From Dillenia suffruticosa (lineage: Eukaryota; Streptophyta; Magnoliopsida; Dilleniales; Dilleniaceae), in the NCBI GenBank assembly GCA_033439265.1, contig JAVTVX010000015.1, positions 21,071,947-21,135,946 on the forward strand: 64,000 bases of DNA. The letters are read 5' to 3'. Positions 10,490 through 23,207 of this stretch are shown here, in pieces. The notes below the pieces were generated by a model, which ran no database searches, was not told where the DNA came from, and saw only the letters and a list, made by a program, of their open reading frames with translations. The position numbers and the translations under genes are program-made. Positions within the stretch are counted from its first letter, which is position 1. Each line of letters starts with the position of its first letter.

Positions 10490-11200
10490 ATCAAAATTAA
10501 CAATTTATCCGAATCAAATATTAAATCCTAAATTAAATATTGTTTAGCGCTAAAAAACTGGCAAAATAACTTTGGTAGTTCTACACTATGCAGAACTATC
10601 AAAATAGTTCTGTCAATTTTATTGCATATTTGTAATTTTTTAATCTAAAAATATCTATAATGCCTCACTCGATGATTTTTTTATGGGCTAAATTTGTAAA
10701 ATTGATTGTTCCAAAAACAAGAAAAAAAAAAAGCCAATTCATATTACAAAAAAAAAAATCTCAAAAAATGCTCCCAAATTTGTGGAAAGTCTAACCAACA
10801 TCTTCTTCTTCTTTTTTTTAAGCTCATAAATAATAAATTTTTTAAAGTATAAAAATAGAAAAAAAAATTAATTATTTATATAATATAAAAACAATAATTT
10901 GAGAGAGGGGGTGTGGTGGACGAGAGCTGCAGAACTTGAAGTTATGCATTGCAAAACTTGGTTCTTCTGTAATGCAGAATAAGGTACAGAACTTGGTCGT
11001 TCTGCATTGCAGAACAAGGTCGTTTTGCATTGCAGAACAAGAAAGTTTTGGAAGTAGAATTTCAATGCAGAAGCTGGTTCTGTGCTGCAGAACTATGTAG
11101 TTCTGCTTTAGTGCAGAAGCTGGTTCTGTACTGCATAACTACGTAACTACGTAGCTCTACAAGTGCAGAACTACGTAGTTCTGCGGTGCATTGTTTTTTG
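10490..11200. repeat. Diverged duplication unit and GCAGAAC palindromic repeats, first block
   Basis: Around 10500-10620 there is a diverged copy of the unit found at 11985 and 12268 (AAATCCTAAATTAAATATT, then a GCAGAACTA/TAGTTCTG pair). From 10925 to 11190 the motif TTCTGC...GCAGAAC recurs about every 20-25 bases, for example two successive copies of GTCGTTYTGCATTGCAGAAC near 11000-11040. Each unit is close to its own reverse complement. No coding potential is supported; the minus-strand ORF at 10868-11065 reads through the repeats. Confidence 0.7.
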
Positions 11201-11984
11201 TTTTCTCTTTTCATTTTTATTTCTTTAAATTCGATCTAAATAACCTAAATTAAAATAAAAAAAAATTCTGCATAATATTAATATATGTGTAAAATCTAAA
11301 ATATATAAACAAAATACATGTTCTGAGGGGCTAAATTATAAAAAAAATATCTAAAATATTTCTAATGCCTTCGTAGACAAATTAAATTTTTTTAGGGGCT
11401 AAATTATAATATTTTGCAATTCTGTACCGCAAAACATGTAAAACTTAGTTCTACAGTGTAGAAACTTTTAACACTTTCAATTTTATTTTTTTTTTTTACT
11501 TTTCAATTTAACACAATCAAATATATAAAATAAATTAATAAATTGATAGTTAAGATGTATTTTGATCATATTTTTAACAACGGCATTGTTGTTGCACAAG
11601 AATATATATATATTTTTTAATTTTTTCTACCTTTGGTAGTTTTGTGGAGAACTCTTTTTAATAATGGCATTGTTGTAATATTAATAACTCTCTTTTTTAT
11701 TTTTAATAATTTTTTATAACAACATTCTTTTTTTTATTTTTATTTCTCAAAATTTGTTTATAATGGTTTTCTTGGTAACTTTTTATATATTTTAATATAA
11801 TGATATTTTTGTAATATTAGTAACTCTTTTTTAGTTTTTAATAATTTAAACTTTTAAATATTAAAAATTCATAAATATTAATATTTAATTTAAAGTTTTC
11901 AAAATATAAAAATTTTAAAATTTAATTTTAATATTTAAATATTTATATAATATTAAAAGTAATTTGAAAAAGTAAATATTAAAA
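11201..11984. other. AT-rich spacer between palindromic repeat blocks
   Basis: Very AT-rich sequence with scattered weak matches to the GCAGAACT motif (around 11425-11465). Phrases such as ATTAATAACTCTYTTTT and TAATGGCATTGTTGTAATA recur inside it. Nothing codes. Confidence 0.45.
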
Positions 11985-12560
11985 TTAACACTTGATCTGA
12001 GTTAAATATCAAACCCTAAATTAAATATTATTTATCTTCAAAAAAGCAGAATAGTTCTGCAAATTGTAGAACTACCTTTGTATAGTATTGTACTTCACAT
12101 AACTATTTAGGTGGACGGTGGGGAGAGAGAAAAAGAGAGAGGGGGAGATGGGGAGAGAGAGTGGAGGGAAGTTGGAGGGAGATGGGGAGAGAGAAGGGGA
12201 GAGAGAGAGAGAGAGACTGAATGTATGTATTTAATGCATGCATTTAAATAAAAATATTATGTGTGAATTAGCACTTCATCTGAGTTAAATATCAAACCCT
12301 AAATTAAATATTATTTATTTTGAAAAAAACAGAATAGTTCTGCAATTTGCAGAACTATCTTTGTATAGTATTGTACTTGACAGAACTATTTAGGTGGAAG
12401 GTGGGGAGAGAGAAAAAGAGAGAGGGGGAGACGGGGAGAGAGAGAGAGTGGAGGGAAGTTGGAGGGAGATGGGGAGAGAGAGGGGGAGAGAGAGGGGGAG
12501 AGAGGGAGACCGAATGTATGTATTTAATGCATGCATTTAAATAAAAATATTGTGTGTGAT
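11985..12560. repeat. Tandem duplication of a 283-bp unit containing a GA tract
   Basis: Unit 1 (about 11985-12267) and unit 2 (about 12268-12560) share, in order: CTGAGTTAAATATCAAACCC, TAAATTAAATATTATTTAT, an AATAGTTCTGCAA...GAACTA palindrome, CTTTGTATAGTATTGTACTT, a purine tract of more than 100 bases (GGGGAGAGAGAAAAAGAGAG type), then GAATGTATGTATTTAATGCA. Matching phrases are offset by 283 bases. The purine tracts differ slightly in length. An ORF at 12347-12544 reads through the GA tract and is not a gene. Confidence 0.85.
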
Positions 12561-13149
12561 TCTTTTTTTATAATATTATTAAAATATTAAATAATAAACT
12601 AAAATTATATCATTCAATAATTTAATTTAAGTAAACTTTTAGATATTATCATATAAATTAAAATTTTATAAGAATAAAAACATTTAAACATTTAAATATT
12701 TAAATATTAACATAATTGTGTAAATATTATCATATAATTTAAATATTTGTATAATGACATGCAGAACTATTTCAAAGTATGCAGAGCTACTTAATGCAAA
12801 TGCAGAACATTTTTTTTATATATATAATGGCATGCAAAACTACTTATTTGTTTATTTGTTTTGTCTATATTATTGTTCCGGAAAAATTCAATTTCCATTC
12901 ACAATCACAATGCATAAGAATACAATCTCCTCCTGTTTTATTTGGCTATAACTTTGTTCCATTTTCTAAAATGTGTGTTTTATATAAACGGCTAATAATT
13001 TGTTTCAAACTTTCTTTCAGGGACTAACACGTAGAAAATTCGATTATTTAATTGCTTCATTATCTTGAGAAATAAATTGCATTTTCATTCCTCGTAGAAC
13101 ATGTATCCCAACTTTGTTGGAAAAAGTGCTTGTACTCGGGTTTCGAACA

Positions 13150-13460
13150 TGAGACGCATTTTGATAGTTCTGCACTGTGCAGAAATCAGTTCTGTAGTGC
13201 AAAACTTAATTTTGCAATGTAGAACTTAGTTCCGCAGAACTTTACTTCTGCATTTTTTACAGTACATGCAGAACTTAGTTCTGTCGAGTTCTGCATCTTC
13301 TGCAGTGCAAAATCACAGAACTACAAAGTTTTGCACAGAACTCGCAAAACCAACGTTCTGCACTACAAAACCAACGTTCTGCACTGCAAAACCACACTTT
13401 TGCAAAATCACGGTTTGGTTGTTCCGTGAAATAGTAGTTCTGTGATTGTAAAACCACTGA
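13150..13460. repeat. GCAGAAC palindromic minisatellite, second block (21-23-bp units)
   Basis: Degenerate units of roughly 21-23 bases, each built on TTCTGCA...TGCAGAA or its decayed form (TTTTGCA, GCAAAAC). Two adjacent clean units are CAACGTTCTGCACTACAAAAC and the same with CTGCAAAAC, around 13350-13400. Differences between units are mainly C/T and G/A, as expected from decay of methylated cytosine. Confidence 0.7.
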
Positions 13461-13608
13461 ATAGTTGTTTTACGAAATAGCAATCACAAAAATACTTTGA
13501 TTTAATGTTATGATATTAGAAAAATTATAATTTTAAAAATACAAAGAAAAAATTATTTTGAATATATTTTTATATTAAAAAAATACAAATACTAAAATTG
13601 ATAAAATT

Positions 13609-13811
13609 ACTTGCGAAATGCAGAATCACCAGGGTGGTTCTGCGAAATGCAAAACGACCCTTGTAGTTCTGCAAAGTACAGAACCACGATGGTGGTTCTG
13701 CGAATTGCAGAACTACCATTGTAATTTTGCAAAGTGCAAAACCACCAAGATGTTTCTACGAAATACAGAACTACTCATATAGTTTTGCACATCTACCAAC
13801 GTAGTTTTGCC
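13609..13811. repeat. 29-bp palindromic minisatellite, about seven units
   Basis: Units start at 13609, 13638, 13667, 13696, 13725, 13754 and 13783, an exact 29-base step, with the last unit shortened to 22. The unit core is TTCTGCGAAATGCAGAACTA followed by CC-A-GG-type sequence, so each unit contains two nested palindromes (TTCTGC/GCAGAA and CCAWGG). Units are joined head to tail without spacers. They differ mostly by transitions. No ORF or known satellite name fits. Confidence 0.85.
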
Positions 13812-13825
13812 AAGTTTAAAACTAT

Positions 13826-14302
13826 CAAGATAATTTAATATTCAACTTAATATTTTATAAAATTTTTAATTTTAATTTAATATTGCAAGTAATCATGCCT
13901 TCTCCCACGAGACCATTATCTTCTCAAATCCATTCCTACCTACACTATGTTCATACATGAGGATAAAGAAACATATCCTAAACAAAAGCTCTAAAACAAG
14001 AACATATTATTTATACATTAGTTGTACGAAGTGGAGCCATTACAAAACTGACCTATTGCAGAAAAAACTACCAAAGTGTTATTGCAGAACTACAAGTAAC
14101 TACACACCAAGTGTAGAAGTTCAGAACCACCAAGTTGGTTTAACGAAGTGCAGAACTACCCATGTAGTTCTGCATATCTACCAAGATAGTTCTGTCAAGT
14201 GCAGAACTACCAAGATAATTTAATATTCAACTTAATATTTTATAAAATTTTTAATTTTAATTTAATATTGCAAGTAATCATGCCTTCTCCCACGAGACCA
14301 TT
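13826..14302. repeat. Direct repeat pair: identical 92-bp segments 385 bp apart
   Basis: 13826-13917 and 14211-14302 appear base-for-base identical. They run from CAAGATAATTTAATATTCAA through AATCATGCCTTCTCCCACGA to GACCATT. The sequence just before each copy is the palindromic minisatellite, and there the two are clearly diverged (about one base in five). The segment between the copies holds more GCAGAACTACC units (about 14085-14210). Confidence 0.85.
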
Positions 14303-14980
14303 TAATATTAAAGTTTTTCTACGAAAGAACTGACTATAGTCTCGTGGTATTGTGATTGCACTTCTGTGATTGCGAAATCATAGTTTTCTGTATCTGAAAA
14401 TAAAAGGAAAAACTTTTCAAATAGATGAAGAACAAAATTTGCAATAAATAATGTAATCAAACAAAACCCTCAACCGAGAAAAGCAATGAAATCCCACCAA
14501 GCACACTTCAATAACCGATTCAGTGACTTAAAAATAGTCATCAACTAAATTCCAAAAAAAAATCCAACCAAAAGAACAAACTCTAAATTGATATTTAAAT
14601 CAACTATTTTCATATATATATATATACAAAATACAGAAATCACATAAACAGAAATACTAAATCGTAAACGACTCTTTACAATCAATTTCGCAATATCACA
14701 TACTTACAAACAAGAAAAGGCAAACACAAGTTTTTATAGGATCATTTCCATAAAAACAAATGTTTAGAAACATAAATCTTCAGAATAGAGAAATCGCCAC
14801 TATACAGCACAACCATTATTGTTAGGCATACTACATTCCTCAACAGGAACAAAAAAAGTAATATTTTTATAAATTAAAAATAAATACGAAGAGTAGCAAG
14901 CAGAATAAAGTAGAACAAAATAAATATTTAGAAACAAGAAAACAAACCCAAATCTTCACAGCAGAGAGCAATTCATAATG
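14303..14980. other. AT-rich sequence downstream (minus strand) of a promoter-like stretch
   Basis: No reading frame of note. On the minus strand the base composition is T-rich, as in a plant intron, and it follows the promoter-like sequence at 14985-15065. I cannot assign a gene. Confidence 0.35.
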
Positions 14981-14984
14981 AGCA

Positions 14985-15065
14985 ACTGAACGTCTCCATT
15001 TACCCCACTTAGAGAGTGAGAGTGAGTAAGAGACAGAGAGCGCAACTGTCCCTTTTTATAATGAC
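14985..15065 (-). promoter_or_regulatory. Possible orphan promoter / transcript 5' end
   Basis: On the minus strand a TATA-like CATTATAAAAAGGGAC (around 15050-15065) is followed by a pyrimidine-rich CTCTCTGTCTCTTACTCACT leader (about 15010-15040). A short frame METFSCSL then ends at once. T-rich intron-like sequence follows. This is the shape of a plant promoter, but no coding exon is visible in the 700 bases downstream, so it may be a non-coding transcript, a broken gene 5' end or chance. Confidence 0.3.
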
Positions 15066-15711
15066 TACAAGATTATACTATTCTATTTACATGGCAAATA
15101 AAATGAGAAGAGAAAGTCTAATCACACAGAATACAATGAGTGCAAAAGGAATGACCTCATCTACTTTTATTTTCCTAAAAGCAGAAAGGTAGTTAAATAT
15201 ATAGAAATGTCCAAACTCTCAAATCATCACAGGAGGGAAGTAAAAAGTCCATTAAAAAAAGGGTAAAAAAGTAAATTATTAAAGGGTTCTCCCAACCACT
15301 GCAAGCATGCCTTCCGTGAAATCAATAACAAAATCCACCTCATTAATGTATCTAAAGATGAAGATGAGTGGTGACATAGGGTTGTTGACTTATATGGTAA
15401 AAAAAAAATTTAAAAAGATATTAAATAAAGATGAAGATGAAGAAAAAAAAAAAACAGACTACGTCAGCTCCACCTCACCAATAAGCAATCACATTCTGTC
15501 AATTAGAGGATGACGAAATCCATGTGGCAATGAGTTTTTCACGCTTATATCTATATGGTTAATAATTAGCAGAAAAGATGGCACTAATTGCTACCTAGAC
15601 ATCTATAAGGGAGCAGTCTAAATTAGTAAATAAGGCTGACACTTTGATATGGATTGAGGGAGCACCTCAGAAGGGCAAGACAGTCCAGTGGAATCCCTTA
15701 GCTCTAATTAC

Positions 15712-15832
15712 ATAGAGGATAACTCTATACTAATGAATTTTGACTAAAATGATATATTCTCCCTTCTTCGTATAATAGATTCGCATTCGAATTTCAATAT
15801 ATATATATATATAAAATAGAGGATAACTCTAT
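15712..15832 (+). mobile_element. Short SINE-like insert with 17-bp target duplication
   Basis: The 17-mer ATAGAGGATAACTCTAT occurs at 15712-15728 and again at 15816-15832. The 87-bp insert between ends in a (TA)n run and contains GCATTCGAATTTC, close to a polymerase III B box. Exact long flanking repeats around a short insert with a simple tail are typical of a (5'-truncated) SINE. The A box is not seen. Confidence 0.5.
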
Positions 15833-17213
15833 GTACGCGCCTTCTTTATCTTCATCTTATTCTTAAGCAACTCCACCTGAATTTGCACAAAGTGTTTAAA
15901 AAAGCACAGAAGGCTTTTAGTTCATATATTGAAGAACAAAAGGTGCAAAGAGAGGGCAAATGAACGTTTGCAATCACTCATTGAAATACTTGCATAGAAA
16001 AGGATCTCACTGGTCGGACAAATAATGATTTTATATTTGAAACTTGTTATTTTAAGACTTATTTGAAATTTGCCATATACTTCATTCTACTTTCCTAGTT
16101 TGCCATAATTATAATATTAAATGATTATATTAGATTTGGGATTATGATTTTTTAATCGGAAGGATATTTTTATATATATATATTTTTTGTTTTATCCAAC
16201 ATATGGAATTATTTTATCAAACATGTTCAAAAGTAAATGTTACAACGATCAAATATAATCAATAAAATGCAACTAAAATTACTGATTGATAAATCTATCG
16301 GTTATATAGAATATTCACTTATTACTGTTGGATTTAGGATTAATCTATTGTATTTGTTTCATTCAAATATCAAAATACATAGCGAAATAAAAATCATAGA
16401 ATGAAAAACAATATTATAAAACATATAAATATAGAAGAAATTACCAATCTCAAATCTATAATAAAAAATTCCTATGATACTCGTAAACAAGACCTCACAT
16501 CTCATTCTTCTTTCATATACCTAACTCAACTCTTGTATAATTTTTTGAGCGAGTAGAGCGATGAATTCCAAATTTATCTCTATTCTTTGTGTAGAGAATC
16601 TCTCCAAAAATATCTAAATGATTTTAATTGGGTTAGAAGACTAAATAGCTTAAATGAGAGTTTTTAATTAAAGAGTTTAATTAAAACACAAAAACCTTTA
16701 GAGTTTGCATTTCTTGAAAATTATAAAACCATCCCCCATACCTTTCAAAATTACAAAATAGCCTCAATGATTTTCCAAATTTTAAAATAGAATAAAATAA
16801 TTTCAAAAATTATAAAATAAGACATCTAGGTTTTCGCAATTATAATTCAGGATAAAACATTTATGCCCTGTAATGATGCTACCATGACTAAATTATATAT
16901 ATAATTATATATATTTAATTTATACACATCTTTAAAATTATAAATACTTGACTTTAATTTTTTTATATAATTAAATTTACTCTCAACACCAACAGTGTGA
17001 CGATGCTACCATGACTAAAAAGTAAAATTCACAATCGAATAAGATTTTAGAATTTTTATCGCAATTGTAAATTTTTAAAATTAGAGAAAAACTGAAGCGG
17101 TCAAAATGTTTTTTTAAAAGTATAGTAGAATCCAATGCTTTTCAATATGGTTGAATTATATAATGTAGAAAGGGGTCATTTGATATATAAAATATTCCCC
17201 AACTTAATATGAC
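15833..17213. other. AT-rich intergenic sequence with a possible decayed copia LTR
   Basis: Sequence from 16326 starts TGTTGGATTTAGGATTAATC and 16994 ends CACCAACA. Such TG...CA ends and the wording of the first 100 bases resemble a Ty1/copia LTR. However, the bases outside (ATTAC and GTGTG) do not match, so the ends are not proven. A 16-base direct repeat GATGCTACCATGACTA (16875-16890 and 17002-17017) brackets a 111-bp AT-rich insert. No gene. Confidence 0.3.
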
Positions 17214-17340
17214 GATAGGGGGAGAGGTAGACGTATATGTATGCAACCTTCCATTTATATTTTCTTTACAAAGAGACTATTTCTACATCTCGAATCCGTG
17301 ATCTCAAAATCACCAAAGAAGAACTCAACCGTTATATAAA
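17214..17340 (-). mobile_element. Au-like SINE
   Basis: On the minus strand it reads AACGGTTGAGTTCTTCTTTG, then GAGATCACGGATTCGAGATG (B box), TAGAAATAGTCTCTTTGTA, and AAGGTTGCATACATATAC. This order (CGGT-GTTG, GTGACC-GGTCACGGGTTCGAG, GGAAACAGCCTCTTGCA, AAGG-TGCGTACA) is the widespread plant Au SINE, here diverged. No target duplication could be fixed. Confidence 0.65.
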
Positions 17341-17501
17341 AATTTGCCCTTTGGTTAAATTATGTAGTACCAATTTAAAAAATTCACATTGCCTCGATTT
17401 ATTTGTGATCTAAATATTTTTTATTTAATTAAAAGTTCTAAATACAAAATACAAAATACAAAATTTGATAAGTAGAACTTAATTTCTATTTTTTCTTTTA
17501 T

Positions 17502-17749
17502 TAAGAAACTAAAATTATTATTATATCAATAAAATATTTTAAAAGTTTACTTAATCTCAATTGTATTTTATGATATACCGAAACTTCTCAATATTAATGT
17601 TTTTTCGTTTTAGAAATATTTTCTGTTTGTAAACCATTTAACTATATACTAAATTAATTTATTTTAGGTATAGCAGATAATAGGATACAATTGAGATTAA
17701 GTAAACTTTTTAAAATAAATATTAATATAATGATAAATTTAGTTTCTTA
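17502..17749. mobile_element. MITE with about 75-80-bp inverted repeats and TA target duplication
   Basis: 17504-17579 and the reverse complement of 17667-17747 match over most of their length, including AAGTTTACTTAATCTCAATT and the ends AGAAACTAAA/TTTAGTTTCT. The element is flanked by TA on both sides (17502-17503, 17748-17749), as in Tc1/mariner-type MITEs, though the ends differ from the usual Stowaway terminus. Length is about 244 bp with an 87-bp loop. No coding capacity. Confidence 0.7.
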
Positions 17750-18440
17750 ATATCAATTATTAATATCCAATGAGCTAATATCAGTTATCTATAGATACAA
17801 TTTGTATCTATGGATAGTCTAGACTTTGTTGGGTATAGCAATACTAAGAGCATGTTTAGTCCTTTTTTTTGTATTAGAAGTTCTTTTTTTGTTTATAAGT
17901 TAAAATGCAAAATAAGAATTTTAAAATTAAAATAAGAAGTTGTTTGCCTGTTTGATTAAAAAAAACTCTTTTTAAATATATTTTGTGACAAAATAATTTA
18001 TATAAAATTTAATATTTAATGAAATTACATTAAATGACAGCTGATATTAAAGTTTTATAAATAATATATAAAATAAATAATTTCATAAATAATACTAAAA
18101 TATTAATAAATTAAAAATAAATATTCTAAGTTATAAATATTCTAAAACATTCTCACATTTTTAATGGATAATTTCATAAATAATTAAATTAAATATATTT
18201 GACAAAATATTTTTGAGTTTATTCAAATATTTTTTAAATATTCATAAATATTAAAAAATTTTTTAGATTTCATTTATTAATTAGTAATGTTAATTGTAAT
18301 TTTAAATTTAATTTTGGCATAAATTGTTAATAATAATTTAATTTATATGTAAACTTGAAAATATTGAATATTAAATATTTATAAACTAAATTAATATAAA
18401 AGTAAAAATATATTTTTCAATATGCAATATAAAATTTTTC
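17750..18440. other. AT-rich sequence upstream of the ribosomal protein gene
   Basis: No ORF or named repeat. Base composition changes sharply to more GC at about 18465, where the L7 promoter begins. Confidence 0.5.
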
Positions 18441-18464
18441 AAAGAAAGAAAAAAAAATGTAAAA

Positions 18465-18720
18465 TTTCGGGGTCGGGTTGTATGTCTCCGGGTCGAATAT
18501 GCGGAAACTACCTCAGAGCCTCTAATCAGCGGCCACGACTTACTTATTTACTAAAAACTGATCCGAACCGTTCAAGTGCGTTAAGCCACCAAAACCCTAC
18601 AACTACATTAAGCCTCTAACCCTACTCGCACTCGCCTCCATCCCCGTCTCTCTCTCTCCCCCTCCCCCCTCCCTCCTCTCTCTCTGCGCCTGCCGCCCTT
18701 GGAGGAGCTCGCCGAAACGA
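18465..18720 (+). promoter_or_regulatory. Promoter and untranslated exon 1 of the ribosomal protein L7 gene
   Basis: A GC-richer island ends in a strongly pyrimidine-rich leader (CCCCGTCTCTCTCTCTCCCC at about 18642-18661) and an exon ending GAAACGAG directly before the donor GTGAGT at 18721. An AAACCCTA telo-box lies at 18592-18599 and a TAACCCTA variant follows near 18620. Telo-boxes and pyrimidine-rich starts are typical of plant ribosomal protein and translation genes. No good TATA box is seen, as is also usual for this class. The exact start site is not determinable. Confidence 0.7.
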
Positions 18721-19416
18721 GGTGAGTGTTGCAGCTTCTCATCTGATGATTCATGTTGTGATTGATCTCTTCGGCATTGTACTGCTAACCCTGAGCCTAA
18801 ACCTTAACCATGGAGTTGTTTTGTGTGTATTCCTGTTTTATTTTTGGTTCGCAGATCTTCGTGTAGTAATTAGCGTTTTTGAAATGCTTTACCATCTCTC
18901 TCTCTCTCTCTCTCTCATTTTGAATCTGTTTGTTAAATGATCAAAAGTTTTAGACAGATGATTATGTGTTTGTAGATATCGTGATTAAAGGTTTAAATTC
19001 AGCCAAAAAAAAAATACCATCGGATGGGGTTCCTATTTGTTTCTAGTGTCTAGATTTTCATATTTATTGGGTTTGTGTCGAGGTCGTTAAATCTATAAGA
19101 ATCGATTTCTTTGATGGAATTAATAATTGGGTTGGGGATGCCCTGTGAATTCTTCCGATCTGGCTAATGTAATTAAGGATTGTCAAACCCGTGTAATGTA
19201 TCTTGAACTTATTATTTTTACTTTCTTAGTATCAGAATCGTTTTATTTGTTGCTATTGATTGTCTTGGTAAAGTATAGGTTGTGTGTAAGGATTTTAGGA
19301 TTGTTTTCGAATTTCATTCAAATGAATTGCTAGATGTGGTCCTCTTTTGTTGTTTTAATATTGGGTCTGGGTTCTTAAATAAGCTTAATTCTTGATCATG
19401 GAAATAATAAATAGAA

Positions 19417-21689
<2,273 letters not shown>

Positions 21690-22060
21690 GAATCCAATGT
21701 CTCTGTTTTTTGTTAGTTTGATGTTGAATTTTAGTTTCGGTGAGCAGATTTTATTTAGGTTTTTAATCCAGAAATATCTGTTTCTTCTCATTTGGAATTT
21801 TGAACAATTCCTAAGAGAGCACAATGCTATATGATTTTGTTTTTGGATCTGAATATTTTGGATATTTTATGGAGCCTTTTCTGTTCTCTGTGTCTTGTTC
21901 TCGTGTGGGCTGCCAATTGAGCCCCCAATTTGTTGTGCAGAGTGCAGGGCAGGGTTTAGTGGTTTGAATTTGGGGTATATTTTGTCTTATTGAAAATTTA
22001 TTTATTATAAAAATTCCCATCCAGTAGCTATTTGTACTTCTCTTTAATAACAAATTATTG

Positions 22061-22479
22061 TTTTTAACAAATATTTGAAATTCTTAAAAATGGTTAGCCT
22101 CGCATCTCCTAGTGCTGAGGGGGTTTCGCAAAATGGAACTGGCCGGGTCCTTTATTTAGAACTTGTCGTCCTGCCTTGAGATCTAAAAGGCTAATCCACT
22201 CATATGCTTTCTTAGTCGATATTTCTATTTGCTAAACCCTTCTTACCCTTTGCTAATAATTTTGAGGGTTGTGTCATTAACCTTTTAGGACCCCGAATCA
22301 TGATGCCCTTTACTTAATGAGTTAGATTTAATGTTACCATTGCTGGGTTATTTAATATTTATAATTTGAAATGATGAGTCATCTATTTTTTTTAATAATT
22401 AATTAATATTTAAAATTATATTTCGAATAATCTAATTTAAATAATGTTGGGTTCAATTTAAGGATGAATTTTTTTTAAT
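22061..22479. other. Intergenic sequence after RPL7, nothing recognised
   Basis: A GC-richer patch at 22090-22200 (TAGCCTCGCATCTCCTAGTG and following) stands out from the AT-rich background but matches no family I know. No ORF. Confidence 0.4.
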
Positions 22480-22630
22480 ATAGTTTTTTTTTTTTAAATT
22501 TTTTTTTTATTTTCAAGTTTTGAATTCGATACTTGATCAAGGGATTTGATAGCCTTACAAAACTAATAGAGACTTGATGCCTTCACAAAACTAATTGTTT
22601 GTTGGTGAGATATCAAGGAACTAGAACAAG
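22480..22630 (-). mobile_element. SINE remnant with A-rich tail
   Basis: On the minus strand the sequence runs TTGATATCTCACC, two imperfect copies of ATTAGTTTTGTRAAGGC-TCAA, AAGTATCGAATTCAAAACTT (B-box-like) and GAAAATAAAAAAAAAA. The wording resembles plant SINEs whose 3' part reads GGTGT-GGGTTCGA-CTTGAAAAT. No clean target duplication was found. Confidence 0.45.
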
Positions 22631-22704
22631 TAGGCAAGCTTTGAATCCCTAAAATGAGACCGGTGGTTCGTTAGTTTGAATGTGGTATGGGAGAGGAAGG
22701 CTTG

Positions 22705-22829
22705 AAAACCGCTGGTCTTTTGTTTTATTGGGGTACATAATCGGATTTAAATATGAATTTATTACATTGGAGGGAAAATGTACCACTTGAACCAAAATTC
22801 ATTGGTAAAAAAAAAAACCGCCGGTCTTT
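22705..22829 (-). mobile_element. SINE with about 16-bp target duplication
   Basis: AAAACCGCTGGTCTTT (22705-22720) and AAAACCGCCGGTCTTT (22814-22829) flank a roughly 93-bp insert. On the minus strand the insert reads ACCAATGAATTTTGGTTCAA, GTGGTACATTTTCCCTCC, then a degenerate B box and AATCCGATTATGTACC. It is the same family as the insert at 24718-24818 (ACCATTTGAGTTGAAGCTCG in forward orientation there). Confidence 0.7.
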
Positions 22830-23207
22830 GGAGTAAACTTACAACCATTCTCCATCAACGCTCTGCTCAACAATTGGGTCCGGTGGTATAAGCACTCATA
22901 ATATCACTAATTGGAGGTTAAAGTAATTATTTATATCAAGATTTTTTTTTTTTCTAAATGGGTTCTAATTCCATAAGCATGTGTGGTACAAAAATAATTT
23001 AAAAATAAAATTCACTCTCTCAAAAATTTTACTCTTATAAAGTTTATTCTGTTCCTTTATATGGTTGGATCAGAAGAAATATTTTTCTGATTTAAGTTTC
23101 GTATACTAATTTCCACATATTTTCTATTTTTTAAAGAGGGAAAGATCCATAGTGAAAGTTATTATTAAAAAAGAAGGAGAGAGACAAAATTTTATCAATG
23201 TTTTGTT

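Noticed and set aside
13609..13811. Regular 29-bp repeats considered as a CRISPR array
   Set aside because: The units are joined head to tail with no unique spacers, and the sequence is plant nuclear with no cas genes.
15307..15513. 68-codon Lys/Asp-rich ORF
   Set aside because: Short, low complexity, no start context, domain or neighbours to support a gene.
16326..16994. Complete solo copia LTR from TGTTGG to CCAACA
   Set aside because: Outer bases ATTAC and GTGTG do not form a target duplication and the inner sequence is interrupted, so it is listed only as a possible remnant.
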